Part shown: in pieces, positions 11,743 to 24,148 of the stretch | Position numbering within the stretch: the first letter of the stretch is position 1 | Layout of the letters: each line of letters opens with the position of its first letter | Source: Megaustenia siamemsis | Taxonomy: Eukaryota; Mollusca; Gastropoda; Stylommatophora; Ariophantidae | Reading direction: 5' to 3' | NCBI GenBank assembly: GCA_032433765.1 | Contig: JAVIAB010000073.1 | Span: 59,891,052 to 59,955,051 of the forward strand | Length of the DNA: 64,000 nt | Made by a program: the position numbers and the translations under genes | Notes under the pieces: generated by a model | Database searches by the model: none | What the model was told of the DNA's origin: nothing | Seen by the model: the letters and a program-made list of their open reading frames with translations, nothing else

Positions 11743-12735
11743 GTCTCCGATGTGAACATACCACTACATACAACTTCACGCCAATGTGATATACCAGTTT
11801 CTAGTAAATCTCTCTCCGATGTGAACATACCACTACATACAACTTCACGTCAATGTGATATACCAGTTTCTAGTAAATCTCTCTCCGATGTGAACATACC
11901 ACTACATACAACTTCACGTCAATGTGATATACCAGTTTCTAGTAAATCTCTCTCCGATGTGAACATACCACTACATACAACTTCACGCCAATGTGATATA
12001 CCAGTTTCTAGTAAATCTCTCTCCGATGTGAACATACCACTACATACAACTTCACGTCAATGTGATATACCAGTTTCTAGTAAATCTCTCTCCGATGTGA
12101 ACATACCACTACATACAACTTCACGTCTATGTGATATACCAGTTTCTAGTAAATCTCTCTCCGATGTCAACATACCACTACATACAACTTCACGTCAATG
12201 TGATATACCAGTTTCTAGTAAATCTCTCTCTCCGATGTCAACATACCACTACATACAACTTCACGTCAATGTGATATACCAGTTTCTAGTAAATCTCTCT
12301 CCGATGTGAACATACCACTACATACAACTTCACGTCAATGTGATATACCAGTTTCTAGTAAATCTCTCTCTCCGATGTCAACATACCACTACATACAACT
12401 TCACGTCAATGTGATATACCAGTTTCTAGTAAATCTCTCTCTCCGATGTCAACATACCACTACATACAACTTCACGTCAATGTGATATACCAGTTTCTAG
12501 TAAATCTCTCTCTCCGATGTCAACATACCACTACATACAACTTCACGTCAATGTGATATACCAGTTTCTAGTAAATCTCTCTCTCCGATGTGAACATACC
12601 ACTACATACAACTTCACGTCAATGTGATATACCAGTTTCTAGTAAATCTCTCTCTCCGATGTGAACATACCACTACATACAACTTCACGCCAATGTGATA
12701 TACCAATTTCTAGTAAATCTCTATCTCCGATGTCA
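11743..12735. repeat. Minisatellite, 69-71-bp unit, about 14 copies
   Basis: The unit contains TGAACATACCACTACATACA and ATATACCAGTTTCTAG. Early units are 69 bp (23 codons) and keep a plus-strand frame open. Later units carry an extra TC and are 71 bp, which breaks it. That indel tolerance argues against coding. Confidence 0.95.
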
Positions 12736-12928
12736 ACAGTAAGAATTGCAATTGGAAACTCGTTATCCAGAACTCCGCGACAGGAGGCAAACAGGTCATC
12801 AGAAGATGATCCGCCAGGCAAGTGTTTCTGACCCTTGGCTTCTTGACACTATCTTCAGTGTGAACATAACACAATGAACGATATACACCCACACATCAAA
12901 AACTTCGCTCACCGTAAACTATAATTGA

Positions 12929-12960
<32 letters not shown>

Positions 12961-13428
12961 TCTGCAGCAAGCGCTCATAGTTTCTCCTTCCATTTTACTT
13001 TCATGTCATCGAAGAACAACTCAATCGATTACACTCTTTCACAAGAAATCAGAAAATTCGATTGTCGATCGAGTGTCTCTTCGTGTGTACACATACTCAG
13101 TGATAATTTTTAAACGATTCAGTTTGACTCGATTTCAAAATAGATCGATGTACTCTACAAACAGTAGTATCGTCTCGCTCTGGTGCTGGAGAAACATCGC
13201 ACAACTCTCACAAGGGGGCGATACTGTTACTTCCTAGTAAATCGATGTGCGTGTACTGTAGACCAGTTAACATTAACCGCATTGTTATCTTTCAACTACA
13301 CGCAAAGAAAGCCAAATTCTGGGTAATAAAATCCACACAATATATGTATACTCAAGTGAAGCTACAACCATTCTGATTATCGTCATAAGTCGTCATTTTT
13401 GTAAGCACTTAGGTAACGAACACACGTC

Positions 13429-13459
<31 letters not shown>

Positions 13460-14236
13460 ATGATGCTATAACTATGTTACATTTAAGATTCAATTGACTT
13501 ATAAGTTTTCAATTCTGTTTTTTATTTCGCGTAATCATTCATACACAATACGTGAGCTGTGTGTTTCATCCGGATTGTGTTTTGATATTCCGATTGCTGA
13601 CGATGAATGATAATATCGTATGAAGAATGACAATTCAGCTGCGTTCACTTTCGGTGTTGCTTGGCCTTATTTTTTGGGCGTGTGCTGTAGCTGCTATGAT
13701 GGTGGCTGCAGCTGTTTTTCTTTGTTTGCATCCTTCAATGAGATGATTTTTAATTCGGATTAATTAATTGACTGGCACGGGCGGTTGAGCAATTATGGAT
13801 TTTAATTCGTGTTCAGTGATACCGGGGCCTTCGAATAACCATAACCATACAACGGCCTTAGTCCGTCAAACCAATACAGGGAAGTAATTCACAAATCCAT
13901 ACAGGTTAATTTCGATATTAAATTATAAATCTTGAATTAAAAGCTCTTTAGATTTGTGGCATTGATTCACGTAAAAAAAATGATAACATTTATTCTGTAA
14001 ACCAGTTTTCATTAAAAATGTCTTCAGACTCCAGGACAAATCCTGCAAATATAGGAACCGTATAGAGAGTTAACATAGGGCCCGCGAGAAGCGTGTTATA
14101 AAGTTTTAGAGCACTCGTGATGACGGCTAGCATCAGGGTAACTCGCTCTCTGCCTGACTTATTTGGTTTATTATACAGACGCCACGAGAGTAGATGAAGA
14201 AAAACATGAGGTATATTGTTCGTTTTAACAGGAGTA
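12736..14236. other. No gene recognised; simple repeats
   Basis: A CA run (about 12930-12955) and a TA run (about 13429-13456) lie in otherwise unremarkable AT-rich sequence. Confidence 0.4.
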
Positions 14237-14246
14237 TTATGAGTTT

Positions 14247-14514
14247 CTATCTATTGTCCTCTCGTGCCAAAGACGGCACATAGGGCAGAACCACAATCTC
14301 AGAAACATAAACCTTGCGTGCCAAAGTGGCACATATTGCAGAGATCACTGCTCTAAAATATATGGCGCTGTTTCCATAACAATACTTTTTACAATGACAG
14401 CTTGTCAAGCCATCGATCAACCTCCTTAGTCGCCTCTGACGACATGCCTGGGAGGTCACAGTGTCATTATTCTTTACCTCCCTCATAATGAGGCCCCGGT
14501 AACACACATGAAGT
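14247..14514 (-). mobile_element. SINE family S7 (LINE-B-tailed), copy 1
   Basis: On the minus strand it begins GTGTGTTACCGGGGCCTCAT and ends in a LINE-B-like tail (GCACGAGAGGACAATAGATAG). A 10-bp target duplication, TTATGAGTTT, lies at 14237-14246 and 14515-14524. Copies at 40045 and 52165 share both ends. The tail region includes small hairpin-like inverted motifs. I could not find convincing A and B boxes, so its 5' origin is unclear. Confidence 0.85.
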
Positions 14515-14569
14515 TTATGAGTTTACGTTAGGTTTATTACAAATATTGAGAATTAACCCGTCAACATAT

Positions 14570-14690
14570 TTAACCTGTCAACAGAAGTAGCCAGGCAACA
14601 GTATTTACCATTCAACAGAAGTAGCCAAGCAACAGAAGTAACCATTCAACAGAAGTAGCCAGGCAACAGAAGTAACCAGAATACAGTGCA
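14570..14690. repeat. Short tandem repeat, ~34-bp unit, ~3 copies
   Basis: CAACAGAAGTAGCCAGGCAA and GTAACCATTCAACAG alternate. Confidence 0.75.
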
Positions 14691-14884
14691 CAAATGATGC
14701 TGAAATCAATTGATTAGGCCATTAAGAAAGCATTAGTGGAATAGATGACGGAGTAGAAGAGACATGTGAGTGGCAAACAAAACAGGGAACGATGGTGGTA
14801 AAGATCTTGGTGCCCCTTGTAAATGAGGATCATGCATGGGGAAACTGTCACTACTCTACAAAACGTCGAGTGATTGATCGCTAT

Positions 14885-15235
14885 CTTACAAGATGACTAG
14901 GGATTGGTTGTTGCATGTCAGACGTCGAGATGTTGATTGTTACATGCCAAACGTCGAGAGTTTTGTTGTTGCATGTTTGACGTCGAGAGGTTGGTTGTTA
15001 CATGCTAGACGTCGAGAAGTTGGTTGTTGTATATCAGACGTCGAGAGATTGGTTGTTGCATGCCAGACATCGAGAGTTTGGTTGTTGTATGCCTGATGTC
15101 GAGAGTTTGGTTGTTCTATGCCTAACGTTGAGAGGTTAGTTGTTGCATGCCAGACATCGAGAGATTGGTTGTTGCATGTCAGACGTCGAGAGATTGGTTG
15201 TTGCATGTCAGACGTCGAGAGATTGCTTATTAGTC
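14885..15235. repeat. 30-bp minisatellite, subfamily 1 (GACGTCGAGAG type)
   Basis: About twelve units contain TGTTGCATGTCAGACGTCGA with moderate variation (GCCAGACATC, GCCTGATGTC). This is the left part of a composite array reaching 17790. Confidence 0.9.
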
Positions 15236-15659
15236 TACAAACACCGAGAGATTGGTAGCTACACTACAAGAGGCAAAACGCCGAGATTGGTATAGAGATT
15301 GGTTTCTATACTATAAGAGAAGAAATATTTAGTTGCTACACTATAAGACACCAAGAGATGAGTTGCTGCACTTTAAGACACCGAGAAGTGGGTTCCTACA
15401 CTATAAGACACTGAGAGACTGGTAAAAATAAACCTTTCACACATCGAAAGATTTGTTGCTATCTTACTAGACGCCAGGAGATTGGTTGCTATCTTAACCA
15501 GACTCCGAGAGATTGGTTGTTACGTTAAACACACTTCGAGATTGGTTGCTACCCTAACCAGGCTGTAAGAGACTGGTTGCTATATTGCCAGACCCCAAGA
15601 GATCTGTTTCTACTTTACTAGATTCTGAGAGGCTGGTTGCTACGTTGCCAGAAGCTGGA
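15236..15659. repeat. Degenerate 30-bp-type repeats, transition zone
   Basis: Units keep GAGATTGGTTGCTA but vary elsewhere (ACACCGAGAG, ACTTCGAGATTGG, CCCCAAGAGATC). It bridges two homogeneous subfamilies. Confidence 0.8.
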
Positions 15660-16362
15660 AGATTGGTAGCTACCTTACTGGACTTCGAGAGGTTGGTTGC
15701 TACCTTACTGGACTTCGAGAGGTTGGTTGCTACCTTACTGGACTTCGAGAGGTTGGTTGCTACCTTACTGGACTTTGAGAGGTTGGTTGCTACCTTACTG
15801 GACTTCGAGAGGTTGGTTGCTACCTTACTGGACTTCGAGAGGTTGGTTGCTACCTTACTGGACTTCGAGAGGTTGGTTGCTACCTTACTGGACTTTGAGA
15901 GGTTGGTTGCTACCTTACTGGACTTCGAGAGGTTGGTTGCTACCTTACTGGACTTTGAGAGGTTGGTTGCTACCTTACTGGACTTTGAGATGTTGGTTGC
16001 TACCTTACTGGACTTCGAGAGGTTGGTTGCTACCTTACTGGACTTTGAGAGGTTGGTTGCTACCTTACTGGACTTTGAGAGGTTGGTTGCTACCTTACTG
16101 GACTTCGAGAGGTTGGTTGCTACCTTACTGGACTTCGAGAGGTTGGTTGCTACCTTACTGGACTTCGAGAGGTTGGTTGCTACCTTACTGGACTTTGAGA
16201 GGTTGGTTGCTACCTTACTGGACTTTGAGAGGTTGGTTGCTACTTTACTGGACTTTGAGAGGTTGGTTGCTACCTTACTGGACTTTGAGAGGTTGGTTGC
16301 TACTTTACTGGACTTTGAGAGGTTGGTTGCTACCTTACTGGACTTTGAGAGGTTGGTTGCTA
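15660..16362. repeat. 30-bp minisatellite, subfamily 2, about 23 copies
   Basis: The unit contains GGTTGGTTGCTACCTTACTG. Copies are near-identical except for a C/T site (GACTTCGAG versus GACTTTGAG) whose order could serve as a variant map. Two plus-strand frames are open, for 281 and 223 codons. The peptides are simple repeats and I treat them as by-products. Confidence 0.96.
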
Positions 16363-16640
16363 CCTTAACCAGATCTCGAGAGATTGGTTGCTACCTTAAC
16401 CAGATATCGAGAGGTTGGTTGCTACCTTAACCAGATCTCGAGAGGTTGGTTGCTACCTTAACCAGATCTCGAGAGGTTGGTTGCTACCTTAACCAGATCT
16501 CGAGAGGTTGGTTGCTACCTTAACCAGATCTCGAGAGATTGGCTGCTATCTTAACCAGATCTCGAGAGATTGGTTGCTACCTTAACCAGATCTCGAGAGG
16601 TTGGTTGCTACCTTACCAGATCTCGAGAGGTTGGTTGCTA
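16363..16640. repeat. 31-bp minisatellite, subfamily 3 (AGATCTCGAG type)
   Basis: About nine units contain CCTTAACCAGATCTCGAGAG. One extra base compared with subfamily 2 shifts the frame. Confidence 0.93.
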
Positions 16641-17185
16641 TCTTGCCAGACCCCAATTGATTGGTTGCTATCTTGCAAGACCCCAAGAGATTAGTTGCTA
16701 TAATGAAAGACCCAAAGAGATTGGTTGCTATCTTGCCAGACCCCAAGAGATTGGTTGCTATCTTGCCAGACCCCAATTGATTGGTCGCTATCTTGCCAGA
16801 CCCCAAGAGATTTGTTGCTATCATGAAAGACCTCAAGAGATTGGTTGCTATCATGAAAGACTCCAAGAGATTGGTTGCTATCATGAAAGACCCCAAGAGA
16901 TTTGTTGCTATCTTGCCAGACCTCAAGAGATGGTTGCTATCTTGAAAGATTCCAAGAGATTGGTTGCTATCATGAAAGACCCCGAGAGACTGGTTGCTAT
17001 CTTGCCAGACCTCAAGAGATGGTTGCTTTTATGAAAGACACAAGAGATTGGTTTTTATCATGAAAGACCCCAAGAGATTGGTTGTTATCATGAAAGACCC
17101 CGAGAGATTGTTGTTGTCAATAAAGACCCCAAGAGATTGGTGGTTATCATGAAAGACCCCAAGAGATTGGTTGCTAACTTGCCAT
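16641..17185. repeat. 30-bp minisatellite, subfamily 4 (ACCCCAAGAG type)
   Basis: Units alternate between CTTGCCAGACCCCAAGAG and CATGAAAGACCCCAAGAG, with TTGATTGG variants. Confidence 0.93.
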
Positions 17186-17189
17186 ACCC

Positions 17190-17582
17190 GAAGGGTTTGT
17201 GAACATCTACGGGATGTCCAACAGAATACTGGTACTCCAGTGTCTTCCCACTTCAACTCCCCTGATCACAAGGGTAAAGACGACATCCGTGTCACTGGAA
17301 TTGTCCTTTGTTACTCTGGCGTCCGCAGCCGCTTTATTTTGGAAAATCGCTTCATAGTCCAGTATGGTTCGCTGACCCCACGAGGCATGAATGTATCACA
17401 CTCATACACATAGTTTCCTTTTGGTTGCTCCTTCCCTTTTGCATAGCCTTCTCTACTGCACATATTTTGGATCTTTGGTCTATCTACTATGCCATGCTAT
17501 TTATAGTTCTTCTCCTCTAGTCCCTTATGAGACACTTCGGTGTTCTCTATACCTTTCTCCTCTGTGCTCCTTACCCCTTATT
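17190..17582 (+). mobile_element. Penelope-like element 3' fragment with GIY-YIG nuclease remnant
   Basis: This 390-bp stretch interrupts the ~30-bp array. Its plus-strand frame (about 17195-17413) reads EHLRDVQQNTGTPVSSHFNS, then a DDIRVTGI segment, then ENRFIVQYGSLTPRGMN before a stop. This order (EH-R-DV, TPV-x-HF, E-N...LTP-x-G-N) resembles the C-terminal half of GIY-YIG endonuclease domains in Penelope-like retroelements (family knowledge; no search run). The GIY and YIG motifs would lie upstream and are missing, so it is 5'-truncated. About 170 bases of T/C-rich 3' sequence follow before the array resumes. Confidence 0.65.
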
Positions 17583-17790
17583 AGACCCCAAGAGATTGGT
17601 TGTTATCATGAAAGACCCCAAGAGATTGGTTGTTATCATGAAAGACCCCAAGAGATTGGTTGTTATCATGAAAGACCCCAAGAGATTGGTTGTTATCATG
17701 AAAGACCCCAAGAGATTGGTTGTTATGAAAGACCCCAAGAGATTGGTTGTTATCATGAAAAATCCCAAGAGATTGGCTGCTACTTTAGTA
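17583..17790. repeat. 30-bp minisatellite, subfamily 4, right part
   Basis: Seven near-identical units with CATGAAAGACCCCAAGAG resume after the Penelope-like insertion, matching the units at 17050-17170 on its left. Confidence 0.95.
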
Positions 17791-17824
17791 GTCACCGAGA
17801 TAGTAATTTCTATCTTACTGGACA

Positions 17825-18010
17825 CATAGCTACAAACTTACAAACACACTTTCTCCGTGTGGCTACAAGCTTACAAACACATTCTCCTCGTGTGGCTGTA
17901 AACTTACACAAACATTTTTTTCGCGTGCTACCTATAAACACACAAACACTTTCTCTCCGAGTGGCTACAAACACACAAACACATTCTCTCCGCGTGACTA
18001 CATAAACTTT
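17825..18010. repeat. Degenerate tandem repeat, ~38-bp unit, ~5 copies
   Basis: The unit contains CGTGTGGCTACAA followed by CACAAACAC, with indels. Confidence 0.7.
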
Positions 18011-18919
18011 AAAATATATTCTCTCAACGTTGCTACACGGCTACACGCTTATAATATGCGAGTCCAACCGTCGCTGGCGCTGTACGGAATTCGTTGCTAA
18101 TATCCTTATTGTGTTATCAGGAAATGTATCCAGATTTTAACAGACACTGTTCTAGGGTGGTGTTTAAAAACAGCTTGTTAACACATTTGCCATCTCATTA
18201 TTTAGTTATGGGGCACATTCTAATGTACTTTGGCTGAGTTCCTTGTTTATCAGCTTAAAACTATGAATTAAGGAAAAGCGCTCAGCTTCTCATGTAAGGA
18301 AAACAAAAAGATTCATACAGAACAACGCTATCTATAATGGCATAAATCAAATCTCTGGGTTCCGTCGCGGAGGAGATTTTTCAGTGAGGAATGAAGATCG
18401 CAAGCCAAGTCGTGGTGTGTGGTTTAATATCAACCCATGAAAGGCGAAATATCTTTTATTTTATCGAGAATCGATTAAGAGTCCACCTGACTGAACAAAG
18501 GTTGACCCACTGGTTTTTCTAGTTCTTGGTCCATCTATTGATCTTGTAAGTATTGGAGCATCTAAAAAGACTTAAATCTCTTTCATTTGATTGAATATGT
18601 ATTTAGAGAATTTGTAGTAATTTTTGTTTTTTTTTTAGGATTAAAGTATTAAACATCACAGTGTTATATCACAGCACTATAGGTGAGGGAACTATTCTCT
18701 ACCGTGCTGTTAATACCTAATTTACAGAATAAACGAAACTATTCTAGGGAATAGACGAAACTATTTTACATAATAATTGAAATACAAAGTGACATTATTA
18801 TAAATCCTTCCTAATATTACAATAACATGAATATAATTTGATTATAAATTATTTGTAAGATATACATATCCTAGAGAAGATAATTTTGAGGGCATAGTTC
18901 CAGGTAAACGAGAGAAAGC

Positions 18920-18966
<47 letters not shown>

Positions 18967-19204
18967 GAAAACCTAGAAAAAAGTAGGAGCAAGATATCTC
19001 AGACGAACTGGGATTGATTACTGCAGGCGCTGGACATCTCGCACAGGACGAGTACAACTTCAGCGTAGCTGTCACGGTGCAGAGTTCTAACACGGTCATG
19101 CAGTTAAGTGTTGATTAGAAGGGAGCAGGGCTCTGAGCGAATCCAAAGAAAGGAGGCGTGAAAGAACAAAATAAACAAAACACAAGACTAAGGCTGCTAG
19201 AAGT
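18011..19204. other. No gene seen; GA microsatellite
   Basis: A GA run lies at about 18924-18958. The rest is AT-rich and unrecognised. Confidence 0.4.
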
Positions 19205-20075
19205 CCGAGGGCTTGAACTCTATACATCCCTCAACATCCGAGGGCTTGAACTCTATACATCCCTCAACATCCGAGGGCTTGAACTCTATACATCCATCAA
19301 CATCCGAGGGCTTGTACTCGATACAACCCTCAACATCCGAGGGCTTGTACTTGATACAACCCTCAACATCCGAGGGCTTGTACTCGATACAACCCTCAAC
19401 ATCCGAGGGCTTGTACTTGATACAACCCTCAACATCCGAGGGCTTGTACTTGATACAACCCTCAACATCCGAGGGCTTGAACTCGATCCAACCCTCAACA
19501 TCCGAGGGCTTGTACTCGATACAACCCTCAACATCCGAGGGCTTGTACTCGATACAACCCTCAACATCCGAGGGCTTGTACTTGATACATCCCTCAACAT
19601 CCGAGGGCTTGTACTTGATACATCCCTCAACATCCGAGGGCTTGTACTTGATACATCCCTCAACATCCGAGGGCTTGTACTTGATACATCCCTCAACATC
19701 CGAGGGCTTGAACTCTATACATCCCTCAACATCCGAGGGCTTGAACTCTGTACATCCCTCAACATCCGAGGGCTTGAACTCTATACATCCCTCAACATCC
19801 GAGGGCTTGAACTCTATACATCCCTCAACATCCGAGGGCTTGAACTCTATACATCCCTAAACATTCGAGGGCTTGAACTCTGTACATCCCTCAACATCCG
19901 AGGGCTTGTACTCTACATATCCGTCAACATCAGACAACTTAAACTCTACACATTCCTCGGCATCTAATGGTTAAACTCTCTACATCCACGACATCCAAGG
20001 GTTAAATTCTACACTACCCTCGACATCCCAGGGTTGAACTATCTACATCCCTCAACATCCGAAGGCTTAAACTTT
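19205..20075. repeat. Minisatellite, 33-bp unit, about 22 good copies plus worn tail
   Basis: The unit contains CCTCAACATCCGAGGGCTTG. Variants form blocks: GAACTCTATACAT outside, GTACTCGATACAA or GTACTTGATACAA inside. Because 33 is a multiple of three, three frames stay open (up to 269 codons, RGLELYTSLNI repeat). From 19915 the units decay, and the last lies near 20065. Confidence 0.95.
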
Positions 20076-21600
20076 ACAATACAATGAAATCAAGAAAACA
20101 AAGAAAGAAAGAGGAAATAAAACTATAACGGAGTTAACAAAATGGCAGGGAAAAAACTCGGTCATGCCAGGTATTTAAATTACTGAACATACAGTGTCAG
20201 AGAGAAGTAGATTGCTAGCTCCATTAAGCACACGGTGATGTTTTTTTGTATAGAAAGAGGAGATATCTCAAAATATATAACACATTTTTCTTTCTTTTTA
20301 AAATGATACATGACGACAAGAAAAGTCACTGAAAGCTGAGGATGAATCGTTGATATTGCAAGATTTCTTGAAGAAGTTCTTCAATAAAACTGTTAAGCGA
20401 TTTCAGCGAAAAAAAAGGATATATAATAGGCTTCAACAGGGAATGAACGCCAGTCACAGGTTGAACTGTGTCTAACTATGGCAAGTTCCAGTGTTCATCT
20501 TCCCCTGTTATTCTAGTCAGTAAATGGAGAATGTAAAATAGAACAGAATAGACTTTATGTTGTCCATTGCAGTCCGCTTACAAAACGATTACTATACATT
20601 TATTTATTTTGATTGCGTTATTGCATCTGTCACGTCACAGTCAAACTCCTTCCAAAAATTGAGGAAATAATATTGACTAAAACAACTATGACCTGTTTGC
20701 AGCTACAATAAAAAAAAATAATTTATAAAAATATTTAAAAAAACACACATACTGGAGGGAAACAAACAAATGAAGAATGTAAAATAATTAAGGGTAGAAA
20801 TCGTTTACTTACTTTATTGTTCAGAATGACATCATTCTGTCTCCGGGTTACAAACCACCATGGCCAACTCAAGTTTTCTCAATGAAGCCTGAATAATTCA
20901 GTCTACAGAACACTCATGACAGAAGTTTGCAAAAATGTGAAGAGGAATTTATCAAAACAAACTGCACAAATCGTTTTATTTTATTACGAAGAAATTGTGT
21001 TAAATGCAGTGTTTGACTTAACTATTGATTAACGATAATTCACACATGATAGAGGATAGTTATTAAACTCTTGTAATCCGTCATGTTTTACAAAGCTGCT
21101 CTTGTGAGACACACATCCGCAACTCGATACAGAGCAGTTTCTGTGTTGTTGGAACGCACGGGATATTTATAGAACAACTGTATCCTGGTGTTGATGAAAA
21201 CTAAGCAGAACATTCTGTCGACGGAGGAAAAACTCAACAACGATTTCGTCTTCAAACAGCAAGTGAACATCGATCGGACGCGAATGCCAGGCGTTTCTGT
21301 AACGCGGTGGGATTTTCTGTTTGGCGCGGAATTTAGATTCAGGATTGAGAGAGCTGCCTCTAGGAGTAGAGAAGTTGAAGTGTGGGCAGAATGAGAAGTG
21401 AGTGTCATACACTTGCGGGGGTGTTGCAGGAATGAGAGAACGGGGGTAGCATTTGGAGGAGGCAGAGGAGGAATCAATGACAGTGAGAGATGAAAAATGA
21501 TACAAATATTAGAGGTGGGGATTTCTATAACGAGAGATCTTCTACAGGGCATGCAAATATGGGGAGTGAAAGGTCATCAACCCACACAAGCTCTTCTTTG
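20076..21600. other. No recognised gene
   Basis: Frames of up to 154 codons occur at 21088-21552 on the minus strand, but with overlapping frames on both strands and low-complexity Ser/Pro/Leu content. I see no family motif. Confidence 0.4.
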
Positions 21601-21613
21601 GGTGGAAAGAGTA

Positions 21614-22227
21614 TTTAGCTCAAACATTCATGTTTTTGTATTTAAGGATTAAAGTGTATAGCTCAAACATTCATGTTTTTGTATTTAAGGATTAAAGTGT
21701 ATAGCTCAAACATTCATGTTTTTGTATTTAAGGATTAAAGTGTATAGCTCAAACATTCATGTTTTTGTATTTAAGGATTAAAGTGTATAGCTCAAACATT
21801 CATGTTTTTGTATTTGAGGATTAAAGTGTATAGCTCAAACATTCATGTTTTTGTATTTAAGGATTAAAGTGTATAGCTCAAACATTCATGTTTTTGTATT
21901 TGAGGATTAAAGTGTATAGCTCAAACATTCATGTTTTATATATTTAAGGATTAAAGTGTACAGCTCAAACATTCATGTTTTATATATTTAAGGATTAATG
22001 TGTATAGCTCAAACATTCATGTTTTTGTATTTAAGGATTAAAGTGTATAGCTCAAACATTCATGTTTTTGTATTTAAGGATTAAAGTGTATAGCTCAAAC
22101 ATTCATGTTTTTGTATTTAAGGATTAAAGTGTATAGCTCAAACATTCATGTTTTTGTATTTAAGGATTAAAGTGTATAGCTCAAACATTCATGTTTTTGT
22201 ATTTAAGGATTAAAGTGTATAGCTCAA
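21614..22227. repeat. Minisatellite, 43-bp unit, about 14 copies
   Basis: The unit contains AGCTCAAACATTCATGTTTT and GGATTAAAGTG. Two adjacent copies carry TTTATATATTT in place of TTTTGTATTT. Confidence 0.95.
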
Positions 22228-22284
22228 ACCAGAGGGAAGGGAGAGGGAATTAAGAGAGGATGAAAGCATGAGCTCAAACATAAC

Positions 22285-22430
22285 AAGTATGGGAAAATAG
22301 AGTGTCTAGTTAAACATTATGTTTGAGAAATAGAGTGTCTAGTTAAACGTTATGTATAGGAAAATAGAGTGTCTAGTTAAACATTTTGTTTGAGAAATAG
22401 AGTGTCTAGTTAAACGTTATATGTTACGTT
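22285..22430. repeat. Short tandem repeat, ~38-bp unit, ~4 copies
   Basis: The unit contains ATAGAGTGTCTAGTTAAAC. Confidence 0.85.
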
Positions 22431-22934
22431 AAACATCATATAAAATACAAAGCCATGGCGAAGTAGGCAATTACATAGAAAATAGAAAAGCCATTGGGTA
22501 AGTAGACATTATGATGTTAGTAACCACAATCTTTTCGTGACCATCAAAACATTTTTAGGTAATATAGTCGGCACTACGCCTGGTCGCCCACTCTTTACCG
22601 GAGAAAATTTCTGATACCAGTTATTATCAGATATTCCGTAAACCCCGATGGCAAAATAGTCAAAAGAAAACACTCCTGGCGTCGAGGTGTCCAATCCTAG
22701 AACTAGAGTTAATCACCACATACACCACATTGGTTATATGTGCACATACGCTCACACACAAATACAAACACATTTTCAGCCGGAATGAATTCTGGTAAAT
22801 TGTATAAGATGTAACCATTGTGAGTCCGATATTTTATATTTTAAACTTAGTTGTGTACTCACGAACATGGTCAGTTATTTATTTCATATTTTGTTTTACA
22901 ATAACCGACGATCTCCACACACGGTAACCGTTAC
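22431..22934. other. No recognised feature
   Basis: Unremarkable sequence between a tandem repeat and a LINE fragment. Confidence 0.4.
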
Positions 22935-23265
22935 CGATATGAAATGTGTTAGACACGTGACAGGAAATAGCCGTAGATATAAGATCAGATGTGAATAGCT
23001 GGGGATAACAATAGGAACAAGTCTCGCTATTGAATATATAAAAAGGAAAAAAAGATAAAATAGTAAAGCCACAGGATAGGACAGATAGATCAAAACGCAA
23101 TACAACGAGATTTTAAAAATGCTGCGAGAAGACAAGACCAAAGGTCGACCATTGAAAAAGATGGATTGATGAAATATTAGAAACACTAGGGAACATAACG
23201 GCAGGAGAAGCCAACAGAAGAGCACAAGATCACAAACTACATCTCCCCTCGACGCTGAAAGAAGT
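22935..23265 (+). mobile_element. LINE-D 3' fragment, decayed
   Basis: The plus strand reads, with breaks, KCVRRVTGNS, KRWIDEILETLGNITAGEAN, RRAQDHKLHLPSTLK. This is the same C-terminal order as LINE-D at 41995 and 52890 (KRWI or KKWI, ILESLG, I-x-EANRRA). It is 5'-truncated. Confidence 0.75.
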
Positions 23266-23609
23266 TCTTCTCAGAACAATATACAAAATCAGCAGTTGCG
23301 TCGCGATTGATTTCGCATGATATCAGATATATTTTGCGCAACTTCAGCGAGGAAAGACAATTTAACCTGATTAACAATGCCTGCGCCTTTAAAAAAATAT
23401 TTTACCAGTTACGGTTGTGTTTGCGTTTTTAACTAAGAATATGTTGTAAATTGTATCATTTACCTCCCATAAGACTAAGCACTCGAGTTTAACTAGTATG
23501 TAGGGGGGCACTAAAATACAAATCTCGATCGCTTTGTATTGACTACAGCAGAAAAATTTCGAGCTATCACTGCACAGCTACAAGCATTTATCACAGCAAT
23601 AGATTCAGA

Positions 23610-23790
23610 AAGGAAACGTTCAATTGTGGAAAAACTGGGCAAAGCAAAGAAGAAGAGGTCGACCTAGAGAAACAATAAGAAGAGCACTGGGGCTAGATGC
23701 AACACCAGCGGGAATTAGCTCCCTTGTCAATATTGAGAGAGTCGCCTTGAGAAAGTGGCGTGGCAAGATACAAGTCGTGTTCTATGCAAA
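23610..23790 (+). mobile_element. LINE-B-like 3' coding fragment
   Basis: Reads GRPRETIRRALGLDATPAGI and VNIERVALRKWR in one frame, matching the RPRETLRRTLMREARAAGVG type end of LINE-B at 54949. It is a short truncated copy. Confidence 0.65.
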
Positions 23791-23814
23791 TTCTGATGTT
23801 TAATGGGGGCCTCG

Positions 23815-24135
23815 GTAGACAACTTGGGTAAACCACCCGACTGGGCTACCGACGTTCGGACAACCCGTGTTCGATTCCCACTGGAAGCAGTATGAGTTGT
23901 ACGCAAGGTTGGAAAAAAATACCCCCGTGGTCGACCCAGCCGTTGGCAGAAATGGGTACCAGGGTATAGTACTCTGGGAAGGTGAGGAATGCCGCCTCGC
24001 ATCGTAAGTTTCGATGCTTGAGGCGGCACTATCCAGAAGTCTCCGAACGCTTCTGGATAGGCGGCCGAGCACATTTGGGTGAAAAGTCGCGTGCTAAGAC
24101 GCCGGCTCAAGTCTCGTACCTTACCATTTCCTTCA
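23815..24135 (+). mobile_element. tRNA-derived SINE, family S1, copy 3, with target duplication
   Basis: A full-length S1 copy: GGGGGCCTCGG start, B box GTTCGATTCCC, body GGCAGAAATGGGTACCAGGG, 3' second tRNA-like unit (GGCTCAAGTCTCG) and a short TTACC tail. A perfect 13-bp duplication, TCTGATGTTTAAT, flanks it at 23802-23814 and 24136-24148, which fixes both ends. Confidence 0.95.
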
Positions 24136-24148
24136 TCTGATGTTTAAT

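Noticed and set aside
11410..12309. 299-codon frame spanning two arrays
   Set aside because: Joins a 16-bp array to a 69-bp array, and 2-bp indels in later units break the frame.
15585..16430. 281-codon plus-strand open frame
   Set aside because: It is a read-through of a 30-bp repeat (RLVATLLDFE), open in two overlapping frames. No domain, and no start or splice context.
21088..21552. 154-codon minus-strand frame
   Set aside because: Frames are open on both strands and composition is low-complexity; no family motif.
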